Position numbers and translations under genes: made by a program
In this document: piece by piece, positions 43,001 through 51,912 of the stretch
How the letters are laid out: each line of letters opens with the position of its first letter
How positions within the stretch are numbered: the stretch's first letter is position 1
Notes under the pieces: generated by a model
The model's database searches: none
What the model was told of the DNA's origin: nothing
What the model saw: the letters and a program-made list of their open reading frames with translations, nothing else
From: CAYOSU01 sp964406735
Lineage (GTDB): Bacteria > Bacillota > Clostridia > Christensenellales > CAMQZB01
DNA: 64,000 nucleotides
Direction: 5' to 3'
Assembly: GCA_964406735.1 (NCBI GenBank)
Contig: CAYOSU010000007.1
Coordinates: 1 to 64,000 of the forward strand

Positions 43001-43028
43001 AAAACCTCGCCTAACCCCGAGGTTTTTT
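43001..43028 (+). terminator. Terminator beyond the rumA insertion region
   Basis: AAAACCTCG pairs with CGAGGTTTT and a T run follows. It may be the original rumA terminator, now about 720 bases from its stop codon. Confidence 0.85.
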
Positions 43029-43081
43029 ATATAATACTACCCTATGTTTCAGCTTTACGTTCTACCCCAAAAAACAAAAAC

Positions 43082-43117
43082 GGCTTGTGTCCAGAATATA
43101 GGACACAAGCCTTTATT
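43082..43117. terminator. Terminator of the minus-strand AraC gene
   Basis: A perfect 11-bp stem (GGCTTGTGTCC with its complement). On the minus strand it is followed by a T-rich tract; a weaker T tract exists on the plus strand. Confidence 0.8.
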
Positions 43118-43158
43118 TTACCCAAATTGCGAAAAAAGGGGAATTTTCCCCGAAAGCC

Positions 43159-44376
43159 TCAATGATGCGTCAAAGCAGTCGGCGATTCACGCCAGGAAGT
43201 CGGTGTAACGCCGAACGCCTTTTTGAAAGCGGCGGCGAAGTAGCTCTGCGAACAAAACCTCAGCTTCTCGCTGATATCCTGAACGCTTGCAGAGGACGTC
43301 AAAAGTAGTGCCTTTGCCCGTTCGAGCCTCTTTTGAATGATATACTCCTTGACTGCGACGCCCGTCTCGTGCTTAAATTTACGGCTTAGGTAGCTTTCCG
43401 AATAGTTGAGCTGCTTAGCGATCTTCGCAAGCGTAAGCTCGTCATCGAGGTGCAGATCGATGTAGTCGCAGCAGTCGACGATAGACTTTGCTATCGTCGC
43501 AGTTTTGCAGCGGTGCACACGCCTGACGAAATCCTCCTGCATGGAGTGGCTTATATCGCCAAGCTCGGGGATACTCGTGCACGCCTCAACGCTTTGGAAG
43601 TAGTGATCTGTCAGCGTCAACGCCGTCTCAGGGTTAAGACCGCCATCGATGGCTGCACGGGAGAAGAGTGTAATGCAGACGAGTATGCCGTTTTTGACGT
43701 TTCGGAGCGAATTTTCGTCTCCGCTCATATTTCCCATCTTGCCCGTAACGGCGAGCTTGTCCATATACTCCTTATAGTTGAGGTTGCCCTCTCTGACCAT
43801 ACGCACCATCTGCTGTTCCATCTCGTAAGTGCCGTGCGCTTCGTTGATAGGCTTTTCCTGCTCGGGAAAGTTGTCATCGAGGCTGTTTTTGCGATAGTGT
43901 ATGTCGCTTGACGATATTTTCTTGCCCGTAACGCAAAAGTGCAGCATGTCTGAGTATTCGATGACTCGGCTAAGAGAAATTATCGGAAGAGTGGAGATGA
44001 TCTCCATGACCTTTTTATGCACCTCGCTTTTGAGCTCATACCGCTTGGTCGCTTCTTCGACTTGATTTATCGCCGTGTCGTCCATAAAGAACGGTCCGAG
44101 TACGTGGAAGCGGAAGGGCACGCCGTTTTCCCATTCGGGGAGGATAATGCAGAGGATGTTGAATTCGTTTGTCAGAACGACTGGCTTGTTGTGCAGCTTT
44201 GCGTAGCTCAGAATGACGTCATCGTGCTTTGAAACGTCAAAAAGCTGCCGTAAAACCTCCTCTTCGTTGCAATTTGACGAAATGAGCCTTAGCTTTTCGT
44301 CGTAGCACCAATAAAATAGGTCGTGGCAGCACAGCATAAGCTCTTGAAAAACGGCGAGTCTGTTTTTTTGATCCAT
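43159..44376 (-). CDS. AraC-family transcription regulator of the GH43/GH2 locus
   Basis: A 405-residue regulator with the same layout as the one at 19.9 kb. The C-terminal AraC/XylS domain has HTH helices around LTLAKIAKQLNYSESYLSRKFK and ASVQDISEKLRFCSQSYFAAAFKK and ends GVTPTSW. The N-terminal 290 residues include the shared FSRAAIDGGLNPETAL. GGAGGG lies upstream of the start at 44376. It is divergent from the GH43-like gene and most likely activates the sugar locus at 44.6-53.5 kb. Confidence 0.88.
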   Translation of the reverse strand: MDQKNRLAVFQELMLCCHDLFYWCYDEKLRLISSNCNEEEVLRQLFDVSKHDDVILSYAKLHNKPVVLTNEFNILCIILPEWENGVPFRFHVLGPFFMDDTAINQVEEATKRYELKSEVHKKVMEIISTLPIISLSRVIEYSDMLHFCVTGKKISSSDIHYRKNSLDDNFPEQEKPINEAHGTYEMEQQMVRMVREGNLNYKEYMDKLAVTGKMGNMSGDENSLRNVKNGILVCITLFSRAAIDGGLNPETALTLTDHYFQSVEACTSIPELGDISHSMQEDFVRRVHRCKTATIAKSIVDCCDYIDLHLDDELTLAKIAKQLNYSESYLSRKFKHETGVAVKEYIIQKRLERAKALLLTSSASVQDISEKLRFCSQSYFAAAFKKAFGVTPTSWRESPTALTHH

Positions 44377-44444
44377 AGAATCCCTCCTTCAAGCAATTTT
44401 CCCTTTTTCAAAACGATTATAACTTCACAATATAAATATTATAG

Positions 44445-44460
44445 TATCAAAAATTTGATA
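44445..44460. promoter_or_regulatory. Palindrome between the AraC gene and the GH43-like gene
   Basis: TATCAAA-AA-TTTGATA is a perfect 7-bp inverted repeat midway in the divergent 219-base gap. It is a candidate operator, though AraC proteins more often use direct repeats. Confidence 0.4.
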
Positions 44461-44595
44461 TTTCAACAATTTATATAACCTTTTTGCCTAACAGGTAATA
44501 AAAATTACAATTAAGTAAAATGAACGATATTACCGATACGAAAATGTCGCTACAATTAAAGGTAAGAATTCTTGGGAAAAGCAAGGAGAAAAACA

Positions 44596-45675
44596 ATGAA
44601 AAACGACAGAGTAAAAAACGGCAAATGTTGGCTTGACATAAACGGTAACAAAATGGCTATTCAAGCGCCGCAGATATACGTCGATGACGGCGTGTATTAT
44701 ATGTACGGCGTAAACTCGGAGAAAAGCTATAAAGGCACTGGCTGTCATCATTACGGCGTTCGTTGCTATCGCTCCACTGACTTTTACAACTGGGAAGACT
44801 TAGGCAATATCATCGAGCCGAGCTTGACCGACTACGATTCCGTGCTGTATCCCGGCAACCCATTGGTTCGTCCGCACATAGTGTATTGCAAAAAGACGGG
44901 CAAGTTCGTAGCATGGCTTCACTCTGATACGGGAGCGGCGCAATTTTACACCGTGCTTACCGCCGACAAGTTTACAGGTCCTTACACCGTCGTAAAGGAG
45001 TATTACCGCCCATTGGATATGAACTGCGGTGACTTTGATATAGCTGTTGACGAAAGGACGGGCGAGGGTTACTTTTTCTTCGTAAGGATGATATCATCCG
45101 TCATCGCAGCTCACCTCTCGGACGACTTCCTCGACGTAGTAGGTCCTTACACGGTAAACTTCGAGGGCAGAAAGATACCGTACGCAAGAGAGGGCATAGC
45201 GCATTTCGAGCGCAACGGTAAGCACTATCTTATGACTTCGGGACAGACCTACTTTTACCCCAACAAGAGCGAGGTTGCGATATCCGATAGCCCCATAGGG
45301 CCTTATAGGGTGCTTGACGACCCGTATCCTGACGATAAGTCGAATACGTCCTTCTGCTCACAGCCTGCCGACGTAGTGAAGCTTGTGGGAAAACAAAGCT
45401 ACGTCATCGTTGCCGATAGATGGGTCCCCGGCTTTCCGAAGAGCAGATGGTTCAATAAGATGTTCATAAAAGCATACGAAAAAGGAGCTCGAAACATCAC
45501 TGACGACTACTTCCAGAAGGCAGATTGCAGCGTAAGATACCCCAACGAGCCACACAAGGGCAAATGCCCGCTAGATATGAGAAAGTCGATGTTCACCGTT
45601 CTTCCGATAAGATTCGAGGGCGATCAACCTATAATAGATTGGCAAAGCGAGTGGAAAACAGAGGACTTAAAGTAG
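44596..45675 (+). CDS. GH43-like glycosidase (possibly exo-beta-1,3-galactanase type)
   Basis: A 359-residue five-bladed beta-propeller-type protein related to GH43. Blade motifs include YYMYGVN, VRCYRSTDFYNWEDLG, GDFDIAVDERTGEGYFFF, the acid-Glu region AREGIAHFERNGKHYLMTSG (key REG) and SQPADVVKL. The opening QAPQIYVDDGVYY lacks the usual catalytic-base Asp. That absence, and the YGVxCYxSxDFxNW string, recall subfamily 24 exo-beta-1,3-galactanases, in which the base is not this Asp. No signal peptide. AAGGAG sets the start at 44596. First gene of the locus facing its AraC regulator. Substrate assignment is tentative. Confidence 0.72.
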   Translation: MKNDRVKNGKCWLDINGNKMAIQAPQIYVDDGVYYMYGVNSEKSYKGTGCHHYGVRCYRSTDFYNWEDLGNIIEPSLTDYDSVLYPGNPLVRPHIVYCKKTGKFVAWLHSDTGAAQFYTVLTADKFTGPYTVVKEYYRPLDMNCGDFDIAVDERTGEGYFFFVRMISSVIAAHLSDDFLDVVGPYTVNFEGRKIPYAREGIAHFERNGKHYLMTSGQTYFYPNKSEVAISDSPIGPYRVLDDPYPDDKSNTSFCSQPADVVKLVGKQSYVIVADRWVPGFPKSRWFNKMFIKAYEKGARNITDDYFQKADCSVRYPNEPHKGKCPLDMRKSMFTVLPIRFEGDQPIIDWQSEWKTEDLK

Positions 45676-45694
45676 TCGACGGATAAGAACTTTT

Positions 45695-46576
45695 ATGGAT
45701 TACTTACTTCTCATTTCGTCTGTTTTAGCGGGAAGCGGCAGAAGCGTCTGTATAAAGGGATGCAACAAGAGTATAGAGAACACGGCACATCTTTTTTTCT
45801 GCACCTTTTTGTCCTCGCTCATCGCAGGGATATTTATTGCGCTGTCGGGGATAAGGGAGCTCGTTGCTCCGGACCTCAGGACAGTCGTAATAGCGATAGT
45901 CTTTGCGCTTTCAAATATCTTGGTAGACGTTTGCAATATGCAAGCGATAAAAAACGGCAGCTATGCGCTTTCCTCGCTGTTTTTGAGCAGTAATTTCATA
46001 ATTCCCTCCCTCTCGGGCGTGGTGTTTTGGAATGAAACGGTGTCGGTATGGCAGATTGTGGGACTTGTGTTGATAGTATGCGCCCTCGTTGCCGTAACCG
46101 TAGAGAAAAAAGAGTCCGCCGCCGTCAATAAGAGGTGGATATTCTTTGCCGTAGGCTCGCTCGTGTTCGGCGGCTGTATCGGCTTGACGCAAAAGGTGTA
46201 TTGCTCGGCAGAAAACACCAATCTGACGCTCATGCTCGTAATAGCCTTTGCGATAAAGACTGCGTTTGCGTTCGTGTTATTTGCATTAAGCTCTCGTAAG
46301 CAATACGGAAAACTTCGCTTCGAGCCTAAAAACGGCGGATTTTTGCTGTGGACGCTCGGGATGAGCGCACTTATGGCGTACGTCATGAAAGCCAATTTGT
46401 ACTTGGCAGGCGCACTTCCCAGCATGATAGCCTTCCCTTGCCTTAACGGCGGAGAGATACTCGTAACGACGTTGGTGTCGGCGTGTTTATACAAAGAGAG
46501 GCTTACGGGAAGAAAGCTTGTCGGCATAATAGCAGTAGTAGTCGGCATAGTGCTCGTCGGCGGCTTGATAGGCTGA
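45695..46576 (+). CDS. EamA/DMT-family transporter
   Basis: A 293-residue membrane protein with ten hydrophobic segments in two repeats, typical of the drug/metabolite transporter superfamily. Marks are the end-of-repeat FWNETVSVWQIVGLVLIVCALV and CLYKERLTGRKLVGIIAVVVG (key residues W/Y-x-E and G-x-x-L-I). It begins 19 bases after the GH43-like stop, with a weak ribosome binding site. Export or import of a sugar or metabolite is possible; substrate unknown. Confidence 0.8.
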   Translation: MDYLLLISSVLAGSGRSVCIKGCNKSIENTAHLFFCTFLSSLIAGIFIALSGIRELVAPDLRTVVIAIVFALSNILVDVCNMQAIKNGSYALSSLFLSSNFIIPSLSGVVFWNETVSVWQIVGLVLIVCALVAVTVEKKESAAVNKRWIFFAVGSLVFGGCIGLTQKVYCSAENTNLTLMLVIAFAIKTAFAFVLFALSSRKQYGKLRFEPKNGGFLLWTLGMSALMAYVMKANLYLAGALPSMIAFPCLNGGEILVTTLVSACLYKERLTGRKLVGIIAVVVGIVLVGGLIG

Positions 46577-46615
46577 CGGTAAATAAAAAGGCGTAAAAAT
46601 TTAATTTGAACTGAT

Positions 46616-46638
46616 CGCCTGTAAACGTTTCGCAGGCG
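46616..46638 (+). promoter_or_regulatory. LacI/CcpA-type operator candidate
   Basis: CGCCTG and CAGGCG flank TAAACGTTTCG, giving an AAACGTTT core inside a 6-bp inverted repeat. LacI-family regulators, including CcpA, bind such cores. It lies about 30 bases before the symporter start, a position suited to repression. Confidence 0.45.
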
Positions 46639-46665
46639 TCAAAATAATGAAAAGGAAGAAACAAA

Positions 46666-48126
46666 ATGAAAGAAAAAAGTAAAACATTAGAGAAACTTGG
46701 CTTAAGGTCATATCTCGGAACGACCGGCATGGCTGCATGCGACGGAATAACGTCTGCGCTTATGACCTCTTGGTTCATGGTCTACTTGACCGATTACGCA
46801 GGAATCGGCACGTATGCTGCCATATTAGGCAGTATCGTCCTCGTATTGGCGAGAGTGTTCGATGCGGTAAACGACCCCTTGGAGGGAATGATAATCAACC
46901 GTGCGAAAGCGAGCAAAATAGGCAAATATAAGCCCTTCATATTCTTGAGCATATTCATGACGGCGATAGGTGTCAGCTGCCTGTTCTTCATTCCGAAGGA
47001 CGTTGCAACGAACCCCGTGCTCGTAACCATATGGATCATACTGTTCTATTTGATCTACGACGTAGGCTACTCCTTCTATACTCCCAACCTTCTTTTAAGA
47101 ACGCTCACGCTCGACGACGGACAGAGAGGAAAGCTGATGATAGGGCCGAGAGTACTTGGTATTGCAATGGGTATGATAAGCTCCTCGATAGTCAATATCG
47201 CGACGAGCGTCAACGAGAATTTCAACAACATGCATATCTCGTTCGGACTTACGGTACTTGCCTTCGTAGGCGGCTTTGCGTTGGTATCCTTGCTCGGAAC
47301 GTCCGTATTAAAGGAGAAATATCACTCTGCGTCCGAGGAAGAGGGCAATAACGTAACGTTAAAGGACTTCTTCTTGGTATTCAAGGGCAACAAGGCTATG
47401 CAGTCGCATATACTCTCGTCCGTATTCAGCGGATTCATCTGGAACTTCCTGTTTGCGACCATGCTTTATTATATCAAATGGGGTCTTTGCACGGATATTA
47501 CGACAGGCGTAGTAGATCAGGATCTTTACGGCACTATGTCCATGGTGGCTTCCCTTTTGATGCTTTTCCCGCTGATACTCGGAACGCTCATCGCAAACCC
47601 ATTGATGAAGCTCTTCAAGTCTGCGGTAAGACTCAGAAAGGTATTGCTCATAGTCGAGTCTGTCGCAAGCGGTACGATGTTCGTATTGCACTTGCTCGGC
47701 ATTTTGAACGAAGCACCGATGCTCTTCCTCGTATGCGCAGGAATAACTACGTTTGCGTTAGGAATCTGCTATATCCCCGATGCTATCATAGAGATCGAGT
47801 GTATGGATTACGAAACCTACTTAAACGGCAAGGACAGATCGGGCGTTATGTATTCGTTCGGTAAGTTCTTAGGAAAAGCTCAGGGTGCGTTGGCAACTGC
47901 GGTAATAGGCTTCCTCTTGGTAGCTATCGGCTACGTAGTTGACTCCGAGACCGACCAGTTCATCGGCGACCTTGCGGCTATTCCCGATATGATAAGCGGC
48001 TTCGTTATCATCTGCAGCCTCGTACCTTGCGTTTTAGGTATCTTGGCATGGCTTTGCTTGCTCAGATATCCCATCGACGACAAGGTTCGTGCGGACATGA
48101 AGAAAAAACAGATCGAAACGGAATAA
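46666..48126 (+). CDS. GPH-family sugar:cation symporter of the GH2/GH43 locus
   Basis: A 486-residue MFS_2 transporter with about twelve hydrophobic segments. The helix 2-3 loop reads RVFDAVNDPLEGMIINRAK and the second-half loop ECMDYETYLNGKDRSG. AAGGAAG precedes the ATG. Beside GH2 and GH43-like genes a beta-galactoside or galacto-oligosaccharide is the likely cargo, as for LacS-type members. Confidence 0.9.
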   Translation: MKEKSKTLEKLGLRSYLGTTGMAACDGITSALMTSWFMVYLTDYAGIGTYAAILGSIVLVLARVFDAVNDPLEGMIINRAKASKIGKYKPFIFLSIFMTAIGVSCLFFIPKDVATNPVLVTIWIILFYLIYDVGYSFYTPNLLLRTLTLDDGQRGKLMIGPRVLGIAMGMISSSIVNIATSVNENFNNMHISFGLTVLAFVGGFALVSLLGTSVLKEKYHSASEEEGNNVTLKDFFLVFKGNKAMQSHILSSVFSGFIWNFLFATMLYYIKWGLCTDITTGVVDQDLYGTMSMVASLLMLFPLILGTLIANPLMKLFKSAVRLRKVLLIVESVASGTMFVLHLLGILNEAPMLFLVCAGITTFALGICYIPDAIIEIECMDYETYLNGKDRSGVMYSFGKFLGKAQGALATAVIGFLLVAIGYVVDSETDQFIGDLAAIPDMISGFVIICSLVPCVLGILAWLCLLRYPIDDKVRADMKKKQIETE

Positions 48127-48227
48127 TAGCGAAAAATCTTTTTGGTCAGGCGTGCAATAAAATCAATTTATCTTAATAATTTGCAAAAATCATAAATATT
48201 CTGCAATACAATGCGCTGTTCATGCGA

Positions 48228-48233
48228 TATAAT
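48228..48233 (+). promoter_or_regulatory. -10 element ahead of the hydrolase-GH2 genes
   Basis: A consensus TATAAT, part of GCGATATAAT, lies about 138 bases before the hydrolase start. No good -35 is seen. Confidence 0.4.
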
Positions 48234-48314
48234 ACTTTTATAATGAAGAAGTACGATCTGAAACGGAGCTTGATGAGATAAAATTGAGCCTGATAATTCA
48301 AGTTTGGTAGTATT

Positions 48315-48352
48315 CTTCAAGCTGTGCGTAAAAAGTACCGCACGGCTTGAAG
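48315..48352 (+). promoter_or_regulatory. Leader hairpin before the hydrolase ribosome binding site
   Basis: CTTCAAGC-GTGCG pairs with CGCAC-GCTTGAAG (14 bp with a wobble) around a ten-base loop. It ends 8 bases before GGAGAGG and has no T run, so it is not a terminator; mRNA stability or translation control is possible. Confidence 0.5.
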
Positions 48353-48370
48353 TGTATAAATGGAGAGGAA

Positions 48371-49528
48371 ATGACTATTCTGAAGACTGCGTTCGAGTGC
48401 GAGCGTGAAGGACTTAAAATAAGGGGCAAGGCGTTTTACGAAGAAAACGGCAAAAAACTGCCTGCCGTAATAATAAGCCACGGCTTTATGTCCAATCAAA
48501 CGAGCGTAGAAAGCTATGCCGAAACGCTTGCTGAGAGCGGATCTGCGACTTTTATCTTCGATTTTTGCGGCGGCGGAATAAAGTGCTCGAGCGACGGTAA
48601 AAGCGAGGATATGACGGTATTTACCGAGGCAAAAGACCTTAATGCCGTTATAGACTACGTGGCGGCTCGATCCTTTGTCGACAAGAATAATATCACCCTT
48701 ATGGGGTGCAGTCAAGGCGGCTTCGTCAGCGGAATGGTAGCGGCGGAAAGGGGTAAGGAGATAAAAAGCCTCGTGCTGTTCTACCCTGCGCTGTGCATAC
48801 CCGACGATGCGAGAAAGGGGCAGATGCTTGGGTTTAAGTTCGATCCCAATAATATGCCCGAGATACTTTCAAAGTTCCCGATGAAGATCGGCAGAGAATA
48901 CGCAGCGTGCGTTCTTGAAAAGGACGCTGTCGATATGATAAAAGGCTACGACGGCGAGGTACTTATCGTTCACGGCACGGCAGACAGGATAGTTGATATC
49001 TCCTACGCCGAAAGAGCGTATAAGGCGTTCGGCGAGAACAGGTGCAGACTGTTGAGGATACAGGGCGGAGGCCACGGATTTAAGGGTAACGCCGACAAGG
49101 TAGCAATAGGCGCCGCAAAGGAGTTTTTGTCGGGACGTGAAGAGGTGTTTGCGGTAGACGTAAGGCTGACGGGCAGAACGATAGAGCGCAAGGGCTTATA
49201 TTCGAAGCTCACCCTACCGTTTGACGGCAGTGCTTCGGGCAGATATTTCAGCGGCACGATAGAAAAAGGTGCGGCGGACGTACAGGAACGCCGAGGCTTG
49301 AAGATAATACAGTGCAAGGCTGATTACGTAATAAGCGGCACCGACGCAAACGGCGAGAGGGCAAAGGTCCACGTCGTCAACGTAGACACGGGCGGCGGCT
49401 GGAAGCCGACGGTAACTGCGACGAGCAAAGCTCTCGAATTTTTGAACGAGGCCGATTGTACTGCCTATCTCGAACAGAGAAAGACGGGGCCCATCGTGCA
49501 TTTTTATACAACCATTCCAAAAAGATAA
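48371..49528 (+). CDS. Alpha/beta hydrolase fused to a DUF3237-like domain
   Basis: A 385-residue cytoplasmic protein. Residues 1-260 form an alpha/beta hydrolase: SHGFMSNQ (oxyanion loop), GCSQGG with nucleophile Ser114, HGTADRIV (Asp) and GGGHGF (His). Residues about 262-385 resemble DUF3237 (GRYFSGTIEKGAADVQERRG, with the GxxxxGAADWQ-like turn, and later VNVDTGGG). GGAGAGG sets the ATG at 48371. It precedes the GH2 by 17 bases. Removal of acetyl or feruloyl groups from imported glycans is a reasonable guess; the extra domain may shape substrate binding. Confidence 0.75.
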   Translation: MTILKTAFECEREGLKIRGKAFYEENGKKLPAVIISHGFMSNQTSVESYAETLAESGSATFIFDFCGGGIKCSSDGKSEDMTVFTEAKDLNAVIDYVAARSFVDKNNITLMGCSQGGFVSGMVAAERGKEIKSLVLFYPALCIPDDARKGQMLGFKFDPNNMPEILSKFPMKIGREYAACVLEKDAVDMIKGYDGEVLIVHGTADRIVDISYAERAYKAFGENRCRLLRIQGGGHGFKGNADKVAIGAAKEFLSGREEVFAVDVRLTGRTIERKGLYSKLTLPFDGSASGRYFSGTIEKGAADVQERRGLKIIQCKADYVISGTDANGERAKVHVVNVDTGGGWKPTVTATSKALEFLNEADCTAYLEQRKTGPIVHFYTTIPKR

Positions 49529-49545
49529 AAAGCGAGGAGAATGAT

Positions 49546-51858
49546 ATGAAAAGAATAAGCTTTAACGACAACTGGACTTGTAACGGAACGTCCGTTACCC
49601 TTCCTCACGACGCTCAGATACTCGAAAAGCGTGCGCCAAACGCATCTGACGGCGGACACGGCTACTTCCCGGGCGGCGTATATACCTACGAAAAGAGCTT
49701 TGTAGCTCCCGCTGAATGGGCAGATAAAAAAGTTCTCGTAGAGTTCGAGGGCGTATATAAAAACAGCACCGTATACTTGAACGGTGTCGAAATAGGCGGA
49801 CACAAATACGGATATTCGACGTTTACGGCGGAATTAAACGGCTTAAAGTGCGGCGAAGAAAATATACTCACCGTTGTAGCGGACAACTCCCGCCTTCCCA
49901 ACTCCCGTTGGTATTCAGGCTCGGGAATCTACCGCCCCGTATGGCTTTACGTTGGCGAGCAAAGCGGAATTAACTACCGTGGCGTAACGGTAAAGACCCT
50001 TTCGTTAACGCCCTGCAAGATCCTTGTAAAGACCAACGCAGAGGGTACCGCAAAGGTAGAGATACTCGACGGCGACAAGGTAGTAGCAAGCGACATCGGC
50101 AACGAGCTGACGCTTGAAATACCCGAGGCAAAGCTTTGGAGCGACGAAACGCCCCACCTTTACACCGCAAGAGTAGCTGTCGGCGACGATGTAGTAGAAG
50201 AAAAATTCGGCGTAAGAGAGATAAAGTGGAGCAACAAGGGCTTGTTCATCAACGGCAAGATGACCTTGCTAAGAGGCGGTTGCGTGCATCACGACAACGG
50301 CATACTCGGAGCTGCAACCTACGACGAGTCGGATTGGAGAAGAGTTCGCATCTTAAAAGAAGCAGGCTTCAACGCCATCCGTGCGGCTCATAACCCGTGC
50401 TCGAGAGCGATGCTCGAGGCGTGCGACTTCTACGGAATGTACGTCATGGACGAGCTGTTCGACATGTGGTATAACCGCAAGACGAAGTTCGACTACGGCT
50501 GCGACTTCGAGGAAGAGTGGGCAAAGGACACCGCTTTGATGGTAGAGCGTGATTACAACCACCCGTCCGTAATAATGTACTCCATCGGCAACGAGGTAGC
50601 AGAGCCTGCCGAGGAAAAGGGCGTAGAGTACGGCAAAAAGATGGTCGAGCTCATACATGGTATGGACGACTCCCGTCCCGTAACGTGCGGCATCAACCTT
50701 ATGATAATAGGAAGAGCGGCAAACGGACAGGGCATATATAAAGACGGTGAGATGAGCAGCGACGTCAACCAGAAGAAAGAGGATGTAGACACGAAGAACG
50801 CAAGCTTGGCGTTCAACATCATGGCGTCCTTTATCGGAACGGGCATGAACAAGGGCGGTAACTCTCCCAAGGTAGATGCGATCGCAACACCGATAATCAA
50901 TGCGCTTGACGTTTCGGGCTACAACTACGGTAGCGGCCGTTATCCGTTGGAGGAAAAACAGCACCCCGAGCGTATAATCTTCGGTTCAGAGACCTTCCCG
51001 CAGGATATATACAAGAACTGGGAGATGGTCAAGAAATATCCTTATATCTTGGGCGACTTCATGTGGACCTCGTGGGATTACCTCGGCGAAGCAGGCATAG
51101 GAGCGTGGAGCTACACGGGCGGAATGCCCTTCAACCGTCCCTATCCGTGGGTATTGGCAGGCTCGGGCGTAATAAACATTTTGGGTATCCCCGATGCATC
51201 CTGCCGCTACGCATCGACCGTTTGGGGCTTGGAGAAAGCGCCTCGCATCGGCGTAAAGCCCGTTAATCACCCCGGCGTCAGACCGTCCAAGTCGGTATGG
51301 CGTGGCACTAACGCAATAGAGAGCTGGTCGTGGAAGAATTGCGACGGCAACAAGGCAGAGGTCGAGGTATACTCCGACCAAGCCAAGGTCGAGCTCATAT
51401 TGAACGGCAAGTCGTTGGGCAAAAAGGCTGTAAAGGAGTGCAAGGCGATATTCAAGACCAAATACAAGGCAGGCACTCTCGAGGCGGTAGCTTACGACCG
51501 TAGCGGCAAAGAGGTATCAAGACGTTCGCTTTGCTCTGCAAACGGCGATATCAAGGTAAGAGTTCTTCCCGAGAAGACGACCGCAAAGGCAGGCGAGATA
51601 CTCTACGTACCCGTTGTTATCGCAGGCGATAACGGAGTAATAGAGAGCAACGCCGACAAACGCCTTTCCGTATCCGTCGATGGCGGCGAGCTTTTGGCTT
51701 TCGGTTCTGCAAACCCCTGCACCGAAGAACAGTATCACGTCGGCACGTTCACGACTTACTACGGCAGAACGCTTGCTATCGTCCGTGCATGCAATAGCGG
51801 CAGCGTAAAGGTATCCGTTGACGGCGAAGACGCATCGGCAACCATAGAAATAAAGTAA
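49546..51858 (+). CDS. Glycoside hydrolase family 2 (beta-galactosidase/beta-glucuronidase type)
   Basis: A 770-residue GH2 enzyme. Domains in order: jelly-roll sugar-binding domain (VEFEGVYKNSTVYLNG, SRWYSGSGIYRPVWL), immunoglobulin-like domain (about 175-255), TIM barrel (FINGKMTLLRGGCVHHDNG, NAIRAAHNP) and C-terminal beta domains (about 600-770, DUF4982-type and GH2_C-like). The acid/base is Glu350 in YSIGNEV and the nucleophile Glu482 in FGSETF. No signal peptide, so it acts on imported sugar. GAGGAG precedes the ATG at 49546. With the GPH symporter and GH43-like enzyme it points to galactan or other beta-galactoside use. Confidence 0.92.
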   Translation: MKRISFNDNWTCNGTSVTLPHDAQILEKRAPNASDGGHGYFPGGVYTYEKSFVAPAEWADKKVLVEFEGVYKNSTVYLNGVEIGGHKYGYSTFTAELNGLKCGEENILTVVADNSRLPNSRWYSGSGIYRPVWLYVGEQSGINYRGVTVKTLSLTPCKILVKTNAEGTAKVEILDGDKVVASDIGNELTLEIPEAKLWSDETPHLYTARVAVGDDVVEEKFGVREIKWSNKGLFINGKMTLLRGGCVHHDNGILGAATYDESDWRRVRILKEAGFNAIRAAHNPCSRAMLEACDFYGMYVMDELFDMWYNRKTKFDYGCDFEEEWAKDTALMVERDYNHPSVIMYSIGNEVAEPAEEKGVEYGKKMVELIHGMDDSRPVTCGINLMIIGRAANGQGIYKDGEMSSDVNQKKEDVDTKNASLAFNIMASFIGTGMNKGGNSPKVDAIATPIINALDVSGYNYGSGRYPLEEKQHPERIIFGSETFPQDIYKNWEMVKKYPYILGDFMWTSWDYLGEAGIGAWSYTGGMPFNRPYPWVLAGSGVINILGIPDASCRYASTVWGLEKAPRIGVKPVNHPGVRPSKSVWRGTNAIESWSWKNCDGNKAEVEVYSDQAKVELILNGKSLGKKAVKECKAIFKTKYKAGTLEAVAYDRSGKEVSRRSLCSANGDIKVRVLPEKTTAKAGEILYVPVVIAGDNGVIESNADKRLSVSVDGGELLAFGSANPCTEEQYHVGTFTTYYGRTLAIVRACNSGSVKVSVDGEDASATIEIK

Positions 51859-51866
51859 AAACGTAT

Positions 51867-51899
51867 AAAGCCTGTCCAATATTTCGGACAGGCTTTTAA
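51867..51899 (+). terminator. Terminator after the GH2 gene
   Basis: AAAGCCTGTCC pairs perfectly with GGACAGGCTTT followed by a short T-rich tail. The next gene begins only 14 bases later, so read-through is possible. Confidence 0.75.
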
Positions 51900-51912
51900 T
51901 TTAGGAGAAATT

